From assembly GCA_002337045.1 (NCBI GenBank), contig DDFF01000016.1:1-64000 (forward strand): DNA of 64,000 bases, written 5' to 3'. Each line of letters opens with the position of its first letter. The stretch's first letter is position 1. Position numbers and translations under genes: made by a program. Of the stretch, positions 43,043-50,834 are shown piece after piece. This DNA comes from Bacteroidetes bacterium UBA1935 (GTDB lineage: Bacteria > Bacteroidota > Bacteroidia > Chitinophagales > Chitinophagaceae). Under the pieces are notes generated by a model, which saw nothing but the letters and a program-made list of their open reading frames with translations, searched no databases and was not told where the DNA came from.

Positions 43043-43671
43043 TGAACAGCATTACAAAAACACGGATACTGATAGCGGTTGCGGTACTATTCCACATCAT
43101 TGGTTTTACGGGCATAGGCATTTTGCACAACGGGCTGATAAGCAGTGCAACACCTTTTCACTTATTACTAATGGCGGGCCTGCTATTAGCGTCTTACAGC
43201 AGCGATATAAAGCCATTTGCCAAGTGGGCAGCCATCGCCTACCTGATAGGTTTTGTAGCAGAGGCGGCGGGTGTGCATACGGGTTTGGTATTCGGGCACT
43301 ATAGTTATGGCACGGTATTGGGGCCTAAGCTATCGGGTGTACCATTGCTGATAGGCATGAACTGGGTGGTGGTACTGATTGGTGCTATAGCAGTCGCATC
43401 AAAAATCAGTGATAAACCATTGCAGCAGAGCCTGATAGCTGCAGCAGTAGCTACGGGCTATGACTGGGTGATGGAGCCTGTAGCCGTAAAGCTGGGTTAT
43501 TGGCAATGGCAGGGCGGTGTGATACCTTTGTATAATTACCTGTGTTGGTTGCTGATAAGCCTGCAGATAGCCCTGTTGGCAAATAAAATGAAGATTACTG
43601 CGAACAATTTCAGCCTGTGGTTGTTTTTGATACAGTTAGTATTCTTCATCCTGCTGAGAATAGTGTTATGA
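43042..43671 (+). CDS. CruF-like carotenoid biosynthesis membrane protein
   Basis: 209 residues with about six membrane helices (LLLMAGLLLASYSS, WAAIAYLIGFVAEA, MNWVVVLIGAIAVA). The motifs VAEAAGVHTGLVFGHYSYG and GYDWVMEPVAVKLGYWQW are those of the DUF422/CruF carotenoid hydratase family, which hydrates the ends of acyclic carotenoids. It is coupled by overlaps with the genes on both sides and lies next to a hydroxylase and a lycopene cyclase, which supports a carotenoid role. The exact substrate is unclear. Confidence 0.85.
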   Translation: MNSITKTRILIAVAVLFHIIGFTGIGILHNGLISSATPFHLLLMAGLLLASYSSDIKPFAKWAAIAYLIGFVAEAAGVHTGLVFGHYSYGTVLGPKLSGVPLLIGMNWVVVLIGAIAVASKISDKPLQQSLIAAAVATGYDWVMEPVAVKLGYWQWQGGVIPLYNYLCWLLISLQIALLANKMKITANNFSLWLFLIQLVFFILLRIVL

Positions 43672-44183
43672 ATTGGGTAGTTTATATACTGATAGTAGCC
43701 GCTGCATTCCTCTTAATGGAGTTTGTGGCATGGGTTGCCCATAAGTACGTGATGCATGGTTTTCTGTGGTTTCTACACGAAGACCACCACGACGGGGGCT
43801 ATCACCCATTTCAGAAAAACGATGCTTTCTTTTTGATTTTCGCGATACCAAGCTGGCTGAGCATTATGTATGGTTTTATGGGCCAGATGTATTGGCTGGC
43901 GGCTATCGGCATAGGTATATTCATCTACGGCTGGTGCTATTTTCTGGTACACGATGTCATTATTCACCAACGCTTTAAATGGTTTGCGAAAAGCAACAAC
44001 CGCTATATAAAAGTTATGCGCTGGGCACATAAGATGCACCACAAGCACAGACAGAAAGAAGGCGGTGAATCTTTCGGCTTGCTGATAGTGCCTATCCGCT
44101 ATTGGGACAAGGTGAAACATGACGAAGCGCGCCAGACAGAACAACAACAAGTAACACCCAAGCAGGTACATACGGCGGCATAG
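43668..44183 (+). CDS. crtZ: Beta-carotene hydroxylase-like fatty acid hydroxylase superfamily protein
   Basis: 171 residues, integral membrane di-iron oxygenase. The histidine clusters are WVAHKYVMHGFLW, LHEDHH, and later HDVIIHQRF and RWAHKMHHKH, the eight-His pattern of CrtZ. It would place hydroxyl groups at C3 of beta-ionone rings, making zeaxanthin. The start ATG overlaps the stop of the CruF-like gene by 4 nt (ATGA), which indicates coupling. The C-terminal tail is polar and Gln/Thr-rich (RQTEQQQVTPKQ). Confidence 0.9.
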   Translation: MNWVVYILIVAAAFLLMEFVAWVAHKYVMHGFLWFLHEDHHDGGYHPFQKNDAFFLIFAIPSWLSIMYGFMGQMYWLAAIGIGIFIYGWCYFLVHDVIIHQRFKWFAKSNNRYIKVMRWAHKMHHKHRQKEGGESFGLLIVPIRYWDKVKHDEARQTEQQQVTPKQVHTAA

Positions 44184-44209
44184 TGTATATTTATACCCAC
44201 ACTTAGTCA

Positions 44210-44908
44210 ATGAATCCCCATTATACTTATCTACTGATAGATGTACTGACGGTACTCTTTCCATTCTTATTGAGCTTCGATAAAAAAGTAGCTTTCTACA
44301 AGCAATGGAAAAACCTGTGGGTTGGCCTGTTGGGTACGGGTGCATTGTTCATTGCATGGGATGTATGGTTTACCGCATTGGGTGTGTGGAGTTTCAACGA
44401 TACCTACATAACAGGTGTAAAGCTGGCAGGGCTGCCGATTGAAGAATGGGCATTTTTTCTGGTAGTGCCGTATAGCTGTGTTTTTATCTACGAATGTTTG
44501 CTTTGTTATTTTCCCTTCAGGCAAAAGAAAGATTGGGGTTGGAACGTAATGTTGTGGTTGGGTATAGCAGTGCTGGTAGCGGGGTTTATGAACAGTTATC
44601 GTGCATACACGTTTAGTGCATTCAGCCTGTGCGGTTTTGCAATGATACTGCTCTACGTGATGCGCAATAGGTTTCCCACGTTCAACGCTGCTGCGTTTGT
44701 AGTTTGTTATCTCATCAGTCTTTTGCCTTTTCTTATTGTAAATGGTTTCCTGACAGCACTGCCTGTGGTGATGTATGACGATGCCGAAAATTTGGGCATA
44801 CGCATATATACCATTCCATTCGAAGATTGCTTCTACGGTATGTTGCTGATGCTTGGAAATGTGTGGGGTATGGAATGGATGCGTGGCAGGCGTGCTAAAA
44901 CAGCTTAG
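44210..44908 (+). CDS. Lycopene cyclase, fused CrtYcd type
   Basis: 232 residues with about seven membrane helices and two internal lycopene-cyclase domains. The conserved LPIEEWAFFLVVPYSCVFIYE carries the PxEE motif. The second half has IPFEDCFYGMLLMLGNVWGMEWM, the matching motif of the other half. It would cyclise lycopene to beta-carotene, the substrate of the upstream hydroxylase. It lies 26 nt after crtZ. Its 3' end overlaps the convergent pabA-like gene by 14 nt. Confidence 0.9.
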   Translation: MNPHYTYLLIDVLTVLFPFLLSFDKKVAFYKQWKNLWVGLLGTGALFIAWDVWFTALGVWSFNDTYITGVKLAGLPIEEWAFFLVVPYSCVFIYECLLCYFPFRQKKDWGWNVMLWLGIAVLVAGFMNSYRAYTFSAFSLCGFAMILLYVMRNRFPTFNAAAFVVCYLISLLPFLIVNGFLTALPVVMYDDAENLGIRIYTIPFEDCFYGMLLMLGNVWGMEWMRGRRAKTA

Positions 44909-45461
44909 CCCAATTCTTTAGTATTTGTAAACCATCTGGTGTGCCGATACTTTCGGGGTGAAACTGTATGCCGATGCATGGCAGTGTTTCATGTGCCAGT
45001 GCCATGATGGCGCCGTCATCGTCTGCAACGGCTATGCTTTGTAAGCCTGTTCCATCCAAATGACTGATAGCAAGCGAGTGGTAACGCATCACGGTAAACG
45101 GATTGCTGATGCCATCGAACAACGGATGTGATGTATGTGTGACACTGCTAGTTTTGCCATGCATAGGGTAGGGTGCATGTATCAGTTGCGCACCAAAATG
45201 CATACCCAATGCCTGATGCCCCAGGCATACACCCAATACAGGAATCTTATATGCAAAATGTGCTACTGCCTGCATGGTAATGCCCGCCTGTACAGGTGTT
45301 TCAGGTCCGGGAGAAATGATTAGGCGCGATGGCTTGAGTGCGATCAGTTGTTCTAGTGTTATTTCGTCATTGCGATGCACAACACAATCATTGCCTGATT
45401 GCAGCAGGTAGTGGTGCAGTATGTATGTAAACGAATCGTAGTTATCTATCAGTACCCACAT
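44895..45461 (-). CDS. Class I glutamine amidotransferase (anthranilate/aminodeoxychorismate synthase component II)
   Basis: 188 residues supplying ammonia from glutamine. The catalytic triad region is seen as VLGVCLGHQALG (nucleophile Cys) and IQFHPES (His and Glu), and the N-terminus VLIDNYDSFTY is diagnostic of PabA/TrpG. No trpE or pabB is adjacent, so the folate versus tryptophan assignment cannot be settled. It starts 20 nt inside the cvpA gene and is last in a four-gene operon. Confidence 0.92.
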   Translation of the reverse strand: MWVLIDNYDSFTYILHHYLLQSGNDCVVHRNDEITLEQLIALKPSRLIISPGPETPVQAGITMQAVAHFAYKIPVLGVCLGHQALGMHFGAQLIHAPYPMHGKTSSVTHTSHPLFDGISNPFTVMRYHSLAISHLDGTGLQSIAVADDDGAIMALAHETLPCIGIQFHPESIGTPDGLQILKNWAKLF

Positions 45462-45987
45462 AGTCGTTTACTTTTTTGAAAAATACTTCAAGGTCGTTGA
45501 AAACATCTTTGGCAACAGGCATCAATGCACCTATATGATGCAGTACCCACGGGGAGAGTTTGATGAAGTATGGATAAGTGATGGACGAACCAATGGTAGC
45601 AGCACTGATGAGCTGCATTTTATTTGCAATCCAAAGCAGGGAACTCCATACCATAGCAATCATAAAACTATACAATAATCCGCCCGAAAGTTTGTTTACC
45701 CAGCCCATCATGGCAAGATCCAGTGTTGTTTCCAATGCTTTTGCCAGCAGGCGTATCAGCAGTACTACACCAAAGAAGATGGCCATGTAGCTGATGGGCT
45801 GTGCCCATGCCGATGTTACAATATGATTTTCCAGTAGCAGCGTAGCCAGTTTCTCAGACAGCTTCAGCGAAACGATGATGGCTAGGATGATGGATATAAC
45901 AGCAAACGCGGCTACGATGAGTCCCTTCATGTAGCCGCGTACAAAAAATATAATGAGCAGTATGATACCAATGATGTCGAGTATCAT
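45442..45987 (-). CDS. CvpA-family membrane protein
   Basis: 181 residues with about four membrane helices (DIIGIILLIIFFVRGYMKGLIVAAFAVISIILAIIV, then PISYMAIFFGVVLLIRLLAKAL). The family resembles E. coli CvpA, needed for colicin V production and envelope traits. The C-terminal tail is soluble (FNDLEVFFKKVND). It overlaps the downstream glutamine amidotransferase gene by 20 nt. Confidence 0.88.
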   Translation of the reverse strand: MILDIIGIILLIIFFVRGYMKGLIVAAFAVISIILAIIVSLKLSEKLATLLLENHIVTSAWAQPISYMAIFFGVVLLIRLLAKALETTLDLAMMGWVNKLSGGLLYSFMIAMVWSSLLWIANKMQLISAATIGSSITYPYFIKLSPWVLHHIGALMPVAKDVFNDLEVFFKKVNDYVGTDR

Positions 45988-45991
45988 CGTA

Positions 45992-46444
45992 CTATCCTTG
46001 TGCCAGCAATTGTTTTACTGTTTCAGATATCAGTTTGCCATCTGCTTTACCCGCCAGTTGTTTGGTGGCAACGCCCATTACCTTGCCCATATCGGCAGGA
46101 GACGATGCGCCAACCTGTGCGATGATTTCTTTTACCACTTGCTGCAGTTCTTCGGCACTCATTTGTGCAGGCAGGAAGCGCTCTATGATAACCAGTTCTT
46201 CACGCTCTTTAGCCGCAAGGTCTTCGCGGTTTTGCTGTACGAATATGTCCAGCGAATCGCGGCGTTGCTTTGCCATTTTCTGCAGCATCTTTGTTTCGTC
46301 TGCTTCGGTCATCTCTGTACCGCTGCCGGATGTTTTTTCTATCAGGATAGCTGCTTTGATGGCACGCAATGTGCGCAGTGCGGCTTCGTCTTTAGCACGC
46401 ATTGCACCTTTCATTTCTTCCATTACTTTTTGTTCCAGTGACAT
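45992..46444 (-). CDS. GatB/YqeY domain protein
   Basis: 150 residues of the YqeY family, related to the tRNA-binding tail of GatB. Seen are LEQKVMEEMKGAMRAKDEAAL, LRTLRAIKAAI, and MGKVMGVATKQLAGKADGKLI, the conserved C-terminal pattern. The precise function is unknown. The start was placed at MSLEQ, dropping 19 residues that overlap gldC. It lies 28 nt after gldC. Confidence 0.9.
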   Translation of the reverse strand: MSLEQKVMEEMKGAMRAKDEAALRTLRAIKAAILIEKTSGSGTEMTEADETKMLQKMAKQRRDSLDIFVQQNREDLAAKEREELVIIERFLPAQMSAEELQQVVKEIIAQVGASSPADMGKVMGVATKQLAGKADGKLISETVKQLLAQG

Positions 46445-46472
46445 CTTTCTACTGTTTATAAAAGTTATAAGA

Positions 46473-46817
46473 TTAGTTTCCTTCCTGTTGTGCAAGTGCA
46501 TCGCTGGCTTTCTTCAGAAAGTCTCTAGCGAAGTTTTTCATTTCCGCTGCCAGTTCTGCATTTTTGGTAGCACGTGCATACGTGTCTGCCATGCCAAATA
46601 TTGTCTGATAGAAGAAATCGTTCATTTCATCTACCATCATTTTCTTTGTCCACAAATCTATGCGCAGTGCAGATTTCTCTTCACCATCCCAAAGGCCCAG
46701 CAAAATAGCTTTTGCACCCTGCATTTCGTCAACACCACCACCCGGAGCATTCCATTCAATGGTGTGCGGCATTTTTTCCTCGTCCAGTTCTACCTGTATG
46801 TTTATGTTAGATTTCAT
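46473..46817 (-). CDS. gldC: Gliding motility protein GldC
   Basis: 114 residues, cytosolic, matching GldC: SNINIQVELDEEKMPHTIEWNAPGGG, then LLGLWDGEEKSALRIDLWTKKMMVDEM and FFYQTIFGMADTYARATKN. GldC is needed for full gliding in Bacteroidota and supports the organism assignment. It heads a four-gene operon (gldC, yqeY, cvpA, glutamine amidotransferase). A repeat-like hairpin lies between its promoter and the ATG. Confidence 0.93.
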   Translation of the reverse strand: MKSNINIQVELDEEKMPHTIEWNAPGGGVDEMQGAKAILLGLWDGEEKSALRIDLWTKKMMVDEMNDFFYQTIFGMADTYARATKNAELAAEMKNFARDFLKKASDALAQQEGN

Positions 46818-46825
46818 AACCCCAA

Positions 46826-46850
46826 CCCCTAAAGGGGCTTTTTGTTTTTT
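46826..46850. repeat. CCCCTAAAGGGG repeat copy in the gldC leader
   Basis: The palindrome CCCCTAAAGGGG is followed by CTTTTTGTTTTTT. A related copy is at 34493-34522. On the plus strand it is terminator-like. On the minus strand it falls inside the gldC 5' leader, 10 nt or so before the start. Confidence 0.6.
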
Positions 46851-46886
46851 ATAATCAGATAATTAAAATAAAATTTAAACGGATAG

Positions 46887-46894
46887 CAAAGGTA
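46887..46894 (-). promoter_or_regulatory. -7 promoter element of the gldC operon
   Basis: On the minus strand it reads TACCTTTG, about 70 nt upstream of the gldC ATG, with the hairpin repeat between them. Confidence 0.5.
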
Positions 46895-46902
46895 ATTGTT
46901 TA

Positions 46903-47625
46903 TCAGCTTTTGCTCCATTTATTCAATTGGTTCACACAGGCTGCCATGTCCTTAGGCAGTGGTGCCTCTACATCTACCAGTGTGCCATCGGCTTTGTGCA
47001 GCATCAGCCTGTAGGCGTGCAGGCCCAAGCGGCTCATCAGTGGGCGCTCTGTTTCTTCTTTTTCAGACAGCTTGAATTTCTTTTTGATAGAAGACAGCAG
47101 GAATGGCTTGCCATCTCCATACAGCTCGTCGCACACAATAGGGTGGCCTATAGACTGCATATGTACACGTATCTGGTGCGTGCGGCCCGTATGTATCTGA
47201 AACTGCACCAGCGAGTGCAGCGCCCATTGCTCTACCACTTTGTAGTCTGTAACAGAAGCCTTGCCCTTGCGCGCAGTCGTCATCTTGCCCTTTTGGGTAG
47301 GGTGCTCAGCAATAGGGGCTTCAATACGGCCTTCTTCAGGTATTACCCTGCCCATGACTATGCCTGCGTAAAACTTGCCCACATCGTGCGCCTCAAACAA
47401 CTGAGAAAGGTGACGGTGTGCTTCTTCGTTTTTGGCAAAGCACATCACACCGCTGGTATCACGGTCCAAGCGGTGCACCACCCATATACGCTGCCCGAGT
47501 TTAGACTCCAGCAGTCGGTTGAGCGATGGCAAATCGCTGTTGAAGCGGTCGGGGATAACGAGGATGCCTGCGGGTTTATTCACCATCAGCATATCATCGT
47601 CCTGGTATAGTATTTCTATTTGCAT
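46903..47625 (-). CDS. RluA-family RNA pseudouridine synthase
   Basis: 240 residues that isomerise uridine in rRNA or tRNA. The catalytic Asp lies in VVHRLDRDTSGVM at about residue 55. Supporting segments are NKPAGILVIPD, GRTHQIRVHMQSIGHPIVCDELYGDG and LGLHAYRLML. It has no N-terminal S4 domain. The target site cannot be inferred; a TruC-like subgroup is possible. It starts 3 nt after ybeY, so they form an operon. Confidence 0.92.
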   Translation of the reverse strand: MQIEILYQDDDMLMVNKPAGILVIPDRFNSDLPSLNRLLESKLGQRIWVVHRLDRDTSGVMCFAKNEEAHRHLSQLFEAHDVGKFYAGIVMGRVIPEEGRIEAPIAEHPTQKGKMTTARKGKASVTDYKVVEQWALHSLVQFQIHTGRTHQIRVHMQSIGHPIVCDELYGDGKPFLLSSIKKKFKLSEKEETERPLMSRLGLHAYRLMLHKADGTLVDVEAPLPKDMAACVNQLNKWSKS

Positions 47626-47628
47626 GTA

Positions 47629-48060
47629 TTATCCTTTAAAATATTGTTTCAGGCACAGGTCTTCTTTCTTGCGCATTTCCTCACGGTCGGCCGTTGTCTT
47701 GTCTTTAAACCCGCAAAGATGCAGTGCCCCGTGAAAGATAACACGGTGTAGCTCATCTGCATAGGTTTTACCAAACTTAGCAGCGTTTTCGGCCACGCGC
47801 TCTGTGCTGATGTAAATTTCCCCCTGCAGGTTGTCATCGCCATCGCTGAGGTCGAAGGTGATGATGTCAGTAAACGTATTGTGGTTCAGAAACTGCTGGT
47901 TGATTTGCAGCAGGTACGCATCATCGCAAAAAATATAGGTTAGCTGTGTGTGCTTCACCTTTTTGCGGTGCTTTTGTACCAGTGTATCCAGAAAAGCGCT
48001 GAGCTTGCGCTTGTCCTTCAGTTTCGAGCTTACTTCCTGTTCGAAAAACCTTGCAGGCAT
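47629..48060 (-). CDS. ybeY: Endoribonuclease YbeY (rRNA maturation factor)
   Basis: 143 residues. The metal-binding signature appears as FHGALHLCGFKDK: the first two histidines are kept, but the usual third, in the GYDH part of the standard motif, is replaced by lysine (FKDK). A similar KDK form is, to my knowledge, seen in Bacteroidota members. Other features are LTYIFCDDAYLLQINQQFL and FTDIITFDLSD. The start ATG at 48060 is chosen because a -7 box is 14 nt upstream, and a 31-residue extension would overlap the divergent feoA promoter. Confidence 0.85.
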   Translation of the reverse strand: MPARFFEQEVSSKLKDKRKLSAFLDTLVQKHRKKVKHTQLTYIFCDDAYLLQINQQFLNHNTFTDIITFDLSDGDDNLQGEIYISTERVAENAAKFGKTYADELHRVIFHGALHLCGFKDKTTADREEMRKKEDLCLKQYFKG

Positions 48061-48074
48061 GGTTAAAATTTGTG

Positions 48075-48082
48075 CAAAGGTC
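48075..48082 (-). promoter_or_regulatory. -7 promoter element of ybeY
   Basis: On the minus strand it reads GACCTTTG (7 of 8 to TAnnTTTG), 14 nt before the ATG. It is back to back with the feoA promoter at 48116. Confidence 0.45.
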
Positions 48083-48115
48083 GCATATTTTTTAGGTGTA
48101 GCTGCCATTGTGCTG

Positions 48116-48123
48116 TATTTTTG
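48116..48123 (+). promoter_or_regulatory. -7 promoter element giving a leaderless feoA-like mRNA
   Basis: TATTTTTG ends 5 nt before the ATG at 48129, so the transcript begins at or next to the start codon. Confidence 0.55.
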
Positions 48124-48128
48124 TGCCA

Positions 48129-48377
48129 ATGAGTGTTGCAGAAGTAAAGACATTGCGCCTTTCTGAGCTGCCGACAGGCACCAGAGCGGTGATAAAAGAG
48201 CACGACCAGACCGATTTTAAGCTGACGTTGATGGAGATGGGCTGCATACCCGGCGAGCCTGTGTGGATAGAAATGATAGCCCCCATGGGCGACCCGATGG
48301 CAATACGCATTGCAGGCTACTACTTGAGCATCCGTAAGCAGGATGCGGAAAATATCTGGGTGACGGTAACACCGTAA
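48129..48377 (+). CDS. FeoA-domain protein
   Basis: 82 residues with the FeoA SH3-like fold: LRLSELPTGTRAVIKEH, LTLMEMGCIPGEPVWIE and a final GYYLSIRKQDAENIWV. FeoA normally assists the ferrous-iron transporter FeoB. No feoB follows; the next gene on this strand is nadD. It may work with an feoB elsewhere. The start was set at the leaderless ATG after the -7 box. Confidence 0.88.
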   Translation: MSVAEVKTLRLSELPTGTRAVIKEHDQTDFKLTLMEMGCIPGEPVWIEMIAPMGDPMAIRIAGYYLSIRKQDAENIWVTVTP

Positions 48378-48487
48378 CATCATATCCATTAAAGCGCGCA
48401 TCCTCTAATCATCATTTTCTATCGAATTATATATGTTTTCAGGGTTAAATCCTGCAAACCAACTAGTCAACTAATCAACCAATAAAT

Positions 48488-48495
48488 TACCTTTG
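48488..48495 (+). promoter_or_regulatory. -7 promoter element giving a leaderless nadD mRNA
   Basis: TACCTTTG ends 5 nt before the nadD ATG at 48501. Confidence 0.5.
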
Positions 48496-48500
48496 CGCCC

Positions 48501-49070
48501 ATGCATATCGGGTTGTATTTCGGCAGTTTTAATCCTATACATATCGGGCATCTTATCGTAGCCAATCATATAGTAGAGAATGTGGATATAGATAAGGTGT
48601 GGTTTGTATTATCGCCGCACAATCCGTTGAAAGATTCAGACTCGTTGCTGAATGAATACGACAGGCTGCATCTGGTAGAGTTGGCTATTAAAGACAATAG
48701 TAAGTTTCGCGCCAGCAATGTAGAGTTTCACCTGCCAAAGCCATCTTATACAATAGATACGCTTACTTATCTGAAAGAGAAGTTTCCGTTGGAGCAGTTT
48801 ACCGTTATCATGGGTTCAGATAGTTTCAGCAACATCCACCGCTGGAAGAACTACGAAACCCTGCTGGCCAACTATAATATCATTGTGTACGACCGCCCCG
48901 GTTTTGACATTACAGAAACACACGGTGCAAAGCTGACACGCGTACAGGCACCGCTGCTCGAAATATCATCTACCTTCGTCCGCAAACAGATAAAGGAAGG
49001 CAAGAGCATACGCTATATGCTGCCCGATGCCGTGTGCAAATACATAGAAGACAACCGCTACTATAAGTAG
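48501..49070 (+). CDS. nadD: Nicotinate-nucleotide adenylyltransferase
   Basis: 189 residues catalysing the ATP-dependent adenylation of nicotinate mononucleotide in NAD synthesis. The nucleotidyltransferase motif GSFNPIHIGHL lies at residues 8-18, and the C-terminal ISSTFVRKQI at about 152-161. Other typical features are FTVIMGSDSFSNIHRW and SIRYMLPDAVCKYI. It is monocistronic and leaderless. Confidence 0.95.
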   Translation: MHIGLYFGSFNPIHIGHLIVANHIVENVDIDKVWFVLSPHNPLKDSDSLLNEYDRLHLVELAIKDNSKFRASNVEFHLPKPSYTIDTLTYLKEKFPLEQFTVIMGSDSFSNIHRWKNYETLLANYNIIVYDRPGFDITETHGAKLTRVQAPLLEISSTFVRKQIKEGKSIRYMLPDAVCKYIEDNRYYK

Positions 49071-49103
49071 TTGATGGGTTAACTAGTTAGTTATTGATTC
49101 GTA

Positions 49104-50111
49104 TTATTCCTCTCTTTCGGGAAATTCTACCCTGTATATCTGTATCAGCAACAGCAGGTAAGAAAGCAGCAGTGGCCCGAATATCAGCCCCATAAAGCCA
49201 AACATAGGCAAGCCTACGATGATGCCCAATGTGGTAATGATAGGGTGTACATCGCCCAATTTCTTAAGGATGGTGAAACGTAGCACATTATCGATACCAC
49301 CCGTAATAACAAAAGAATAGATAGCCAGCCCTATAGCCGCAGCAGGATGTGCTGTTGCAAACAGGTATATACACAGCGGCCCCCATACCAGCATACAACC
49401 TATAACGGGTACCAGTGATGCAACGCCTGTAAGTATGCCCCAGAGTACAAATTCATCTATACCAAAGATGGCATAACCTATTATAGCCACAATAGCCTGG
49501 CAACCTGCCAATACAGGAATGCCGATGGCGTTGGATATAACCATGGTGCGGGTAGAGGTCCACATATTATCTATGTTCGTATCCTTGAGTGGAAGGTATT
49601 TTTTGATAGACATCTCCATCTTGCGCCCGTCTACCAGCATAAAGTATAGCAGGAAGAATGCAAGCACCGTATTGGTAAGCATATTGGCAGTAGCGCCCAA
49701 AACACCGGGTACTTCTGCAGCTATTTTCTGCATCACTTGCATTACCTGTTGTTGGTTGATGCGCATAAACGGTGGCAGGTTCTTTGTTTTCTGCGACAAT
49801 TCCTTCAGTGTTTCCGTGATAGCCGCCTGATTGTCAATGATGCCTGCAAATTTTGGCAGTATTACCTGCACGATGCCGGCAACGGGCAATACAATAACTA
49901 CTATAGAAGCTAAAATGAACAGTGAAGCTATCAGGCTCTTGTTATAATGCTTTATTACGGTAAGCTTAAAGAAGTATTCGCGCATCAGAATGTAGAGCGT
50001 AACAGCACCCAACAAGCCGGGGAAAAAGGCAAACATCTGAGCGCCAAGCACGTATGCCAATACCAGTATGATGCCTATCAGTACAAATTGTTTTACTGCA
50101 GTGTTATTCAT
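49104..50111 (-). CDS. AI-2E family transporter
   Basis: 335 residues with about eight membrane helices (FVLIGIILVLAYVLGAQMF, LIASLFILASIVVIVLPVAG and others). The family region is ILTGVASLVPVIGCMLVWGPL and TTLGIIVGLPMFGFMGLIFGPL. Members act as exporters, including for autoinducer-2 and Na+/H+ exchange. The substrate here is unknown. Monocistronic. Confidence 0.9.
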   Translation of the reverse strand: MNNTAVKQFVLIGIILVLAYVLGAQMFAFFPGLLGAVTLYILMREYFFKLTVIKHYNKSLIASLFILASIVVIVLPVAGIVQVILPKFAGIIDNQAAITETLKELSQKTKNLPPFMRINQQQVMQVMQKIAAEVPGVLGATANMLTNTVLAFFLLYFMLVDGRKMEMSIKKYLPLKDTNIDNMWTSTRTMVISNAIGIPVLAGCQAIVAIIGYAIFGIDEFVLWGILTGVASLVPVIGCMLVWGPLCIYLFATAHPAAAIGLAIYSFVITGGIDNVLRFTILKKLGDVHPIITTLGIIVGLPMFGFMGLIFGPLLLSYLLLLIQIYRVEFPEREE

Positions 50112-50254
50112 AAATATGTGCTTTGCTAATGGTGATGCAATATGTCAATATTTTATTAAATTATAAAAAAGATGCGACAAAAAAACTAAGCTTGGTACAA
50201 TATTTGCTAATTTTGTATTGAGTAATTAATATTTAACACAAATTAACGCGGAAC

Positions 50255-50449
50255 ATGGCTAAAACAGGAAAAACAGTAGCAACATTGCTGGTAGGTGCAG
50301 CAATAGGCGCGGCAGTAGGATACTTGCTGGCAACGGATAAAGACAAGCGTCAGGAAGACATGGCGAAAATCAAAGATCGTTTCAATAGCCTGAAGGACAA
50401 ACTGGCTAAGAAAACAGAAGATCTGGAACACGAAATTTATAACGGTTAA
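50255..50449 (+). CDS. YtxH-domain small membrane protein
   Basis: 64 residues. A glycine/alanine-rich membrane helix (VATLLVGAAIGAAVGYLLA) precedes a charged coiled-coil (DKDKRQEDMAKIKDRFNSL), the plan of YtxH proteins. It is first of three plus-strand genes spaced by 9 and 7 nt. A TAATTTTG box lies about 45 nt upstream. The function is unknown, with an envelope stress role suggested for relatives. Confidence 0.8.
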   Translation: MAKTGKTVATLLVGAAIGAAVGYLLATDKDKRQEDMAKIKDRFNSLKDKLAKKTEDLEHEIYNG

Positions 50450-50458
50450 TAATTGCAG

Positions 50459-50827
50459 ATGCTCGGATTTATCGGAAAATGGAAAGATAAGCTGGCCGAC
50501 TACGTAGATATGCGTGTGCGCCTTGTAAAGCTCGATTTTATCGAGCGTACATCGCAAGTGCTCAGTTTCTTTACATTTACGATAGTCTGCTTTTTGCTGG
50601 TGCTGCCTATATTGCTCTTTATGGGCATAGGTGTTGCAGAGTATTTAGCCGACCTCGTAGGTTCTCGCGGTGGTGGTTATCTCATCATCACAGGACTTTA
50701 CCTGCTGGCACTTGGCTTGTTATTTATTTACAGAAAGCGGTTTATCAAAAAATTCACCGGGCTTTTCATCAGGGTAATGACGGATGATGAGGACGATGAT
50801 GATAACCAGCCTGCGGAAAAGAAATAA
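50459..50827 (+). CDS. Phage holin superfamily III-type membrane protein
   Basis: 122 residues. An N-terminal amphipathic helix (GKWKDKLADYVDMRVRLVKLD) precedes two membrane helices (FFTFTIVCFLLVLPILLFMGI and GGGYLIITGLYLLALGLLFIY) and an acidic tail (MTDDEDDDDNQ). This matches Bacteroidota proteins annotated as phage_holin_3_6, found in chromosomal envelope operons without phage. The start is the ATG at 50459; an in-frame TTG two codons upstream is possible. Confidence 0.8.
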   Translation: MLGFIGKWKDKLADYVDMRVRLVKLDFIERTSQVLSFFTFTIVCFLLVLPILLFMGIGVAEYLADLVGSRGGGYLIITGLYLLALGLLFIYRKRFIKKFTGLFIRVMTDDEDDDDNQPAEKK

Positions 50828-50834
50828 TACAGCC

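Noticed and set aside
50459..50827. Holin-like gene as evidence of a prophage
   Set aside because: No endolysin, capsid or other phage genes are near; this protein type occurs in ordinary Bacteroidota envelope operons.
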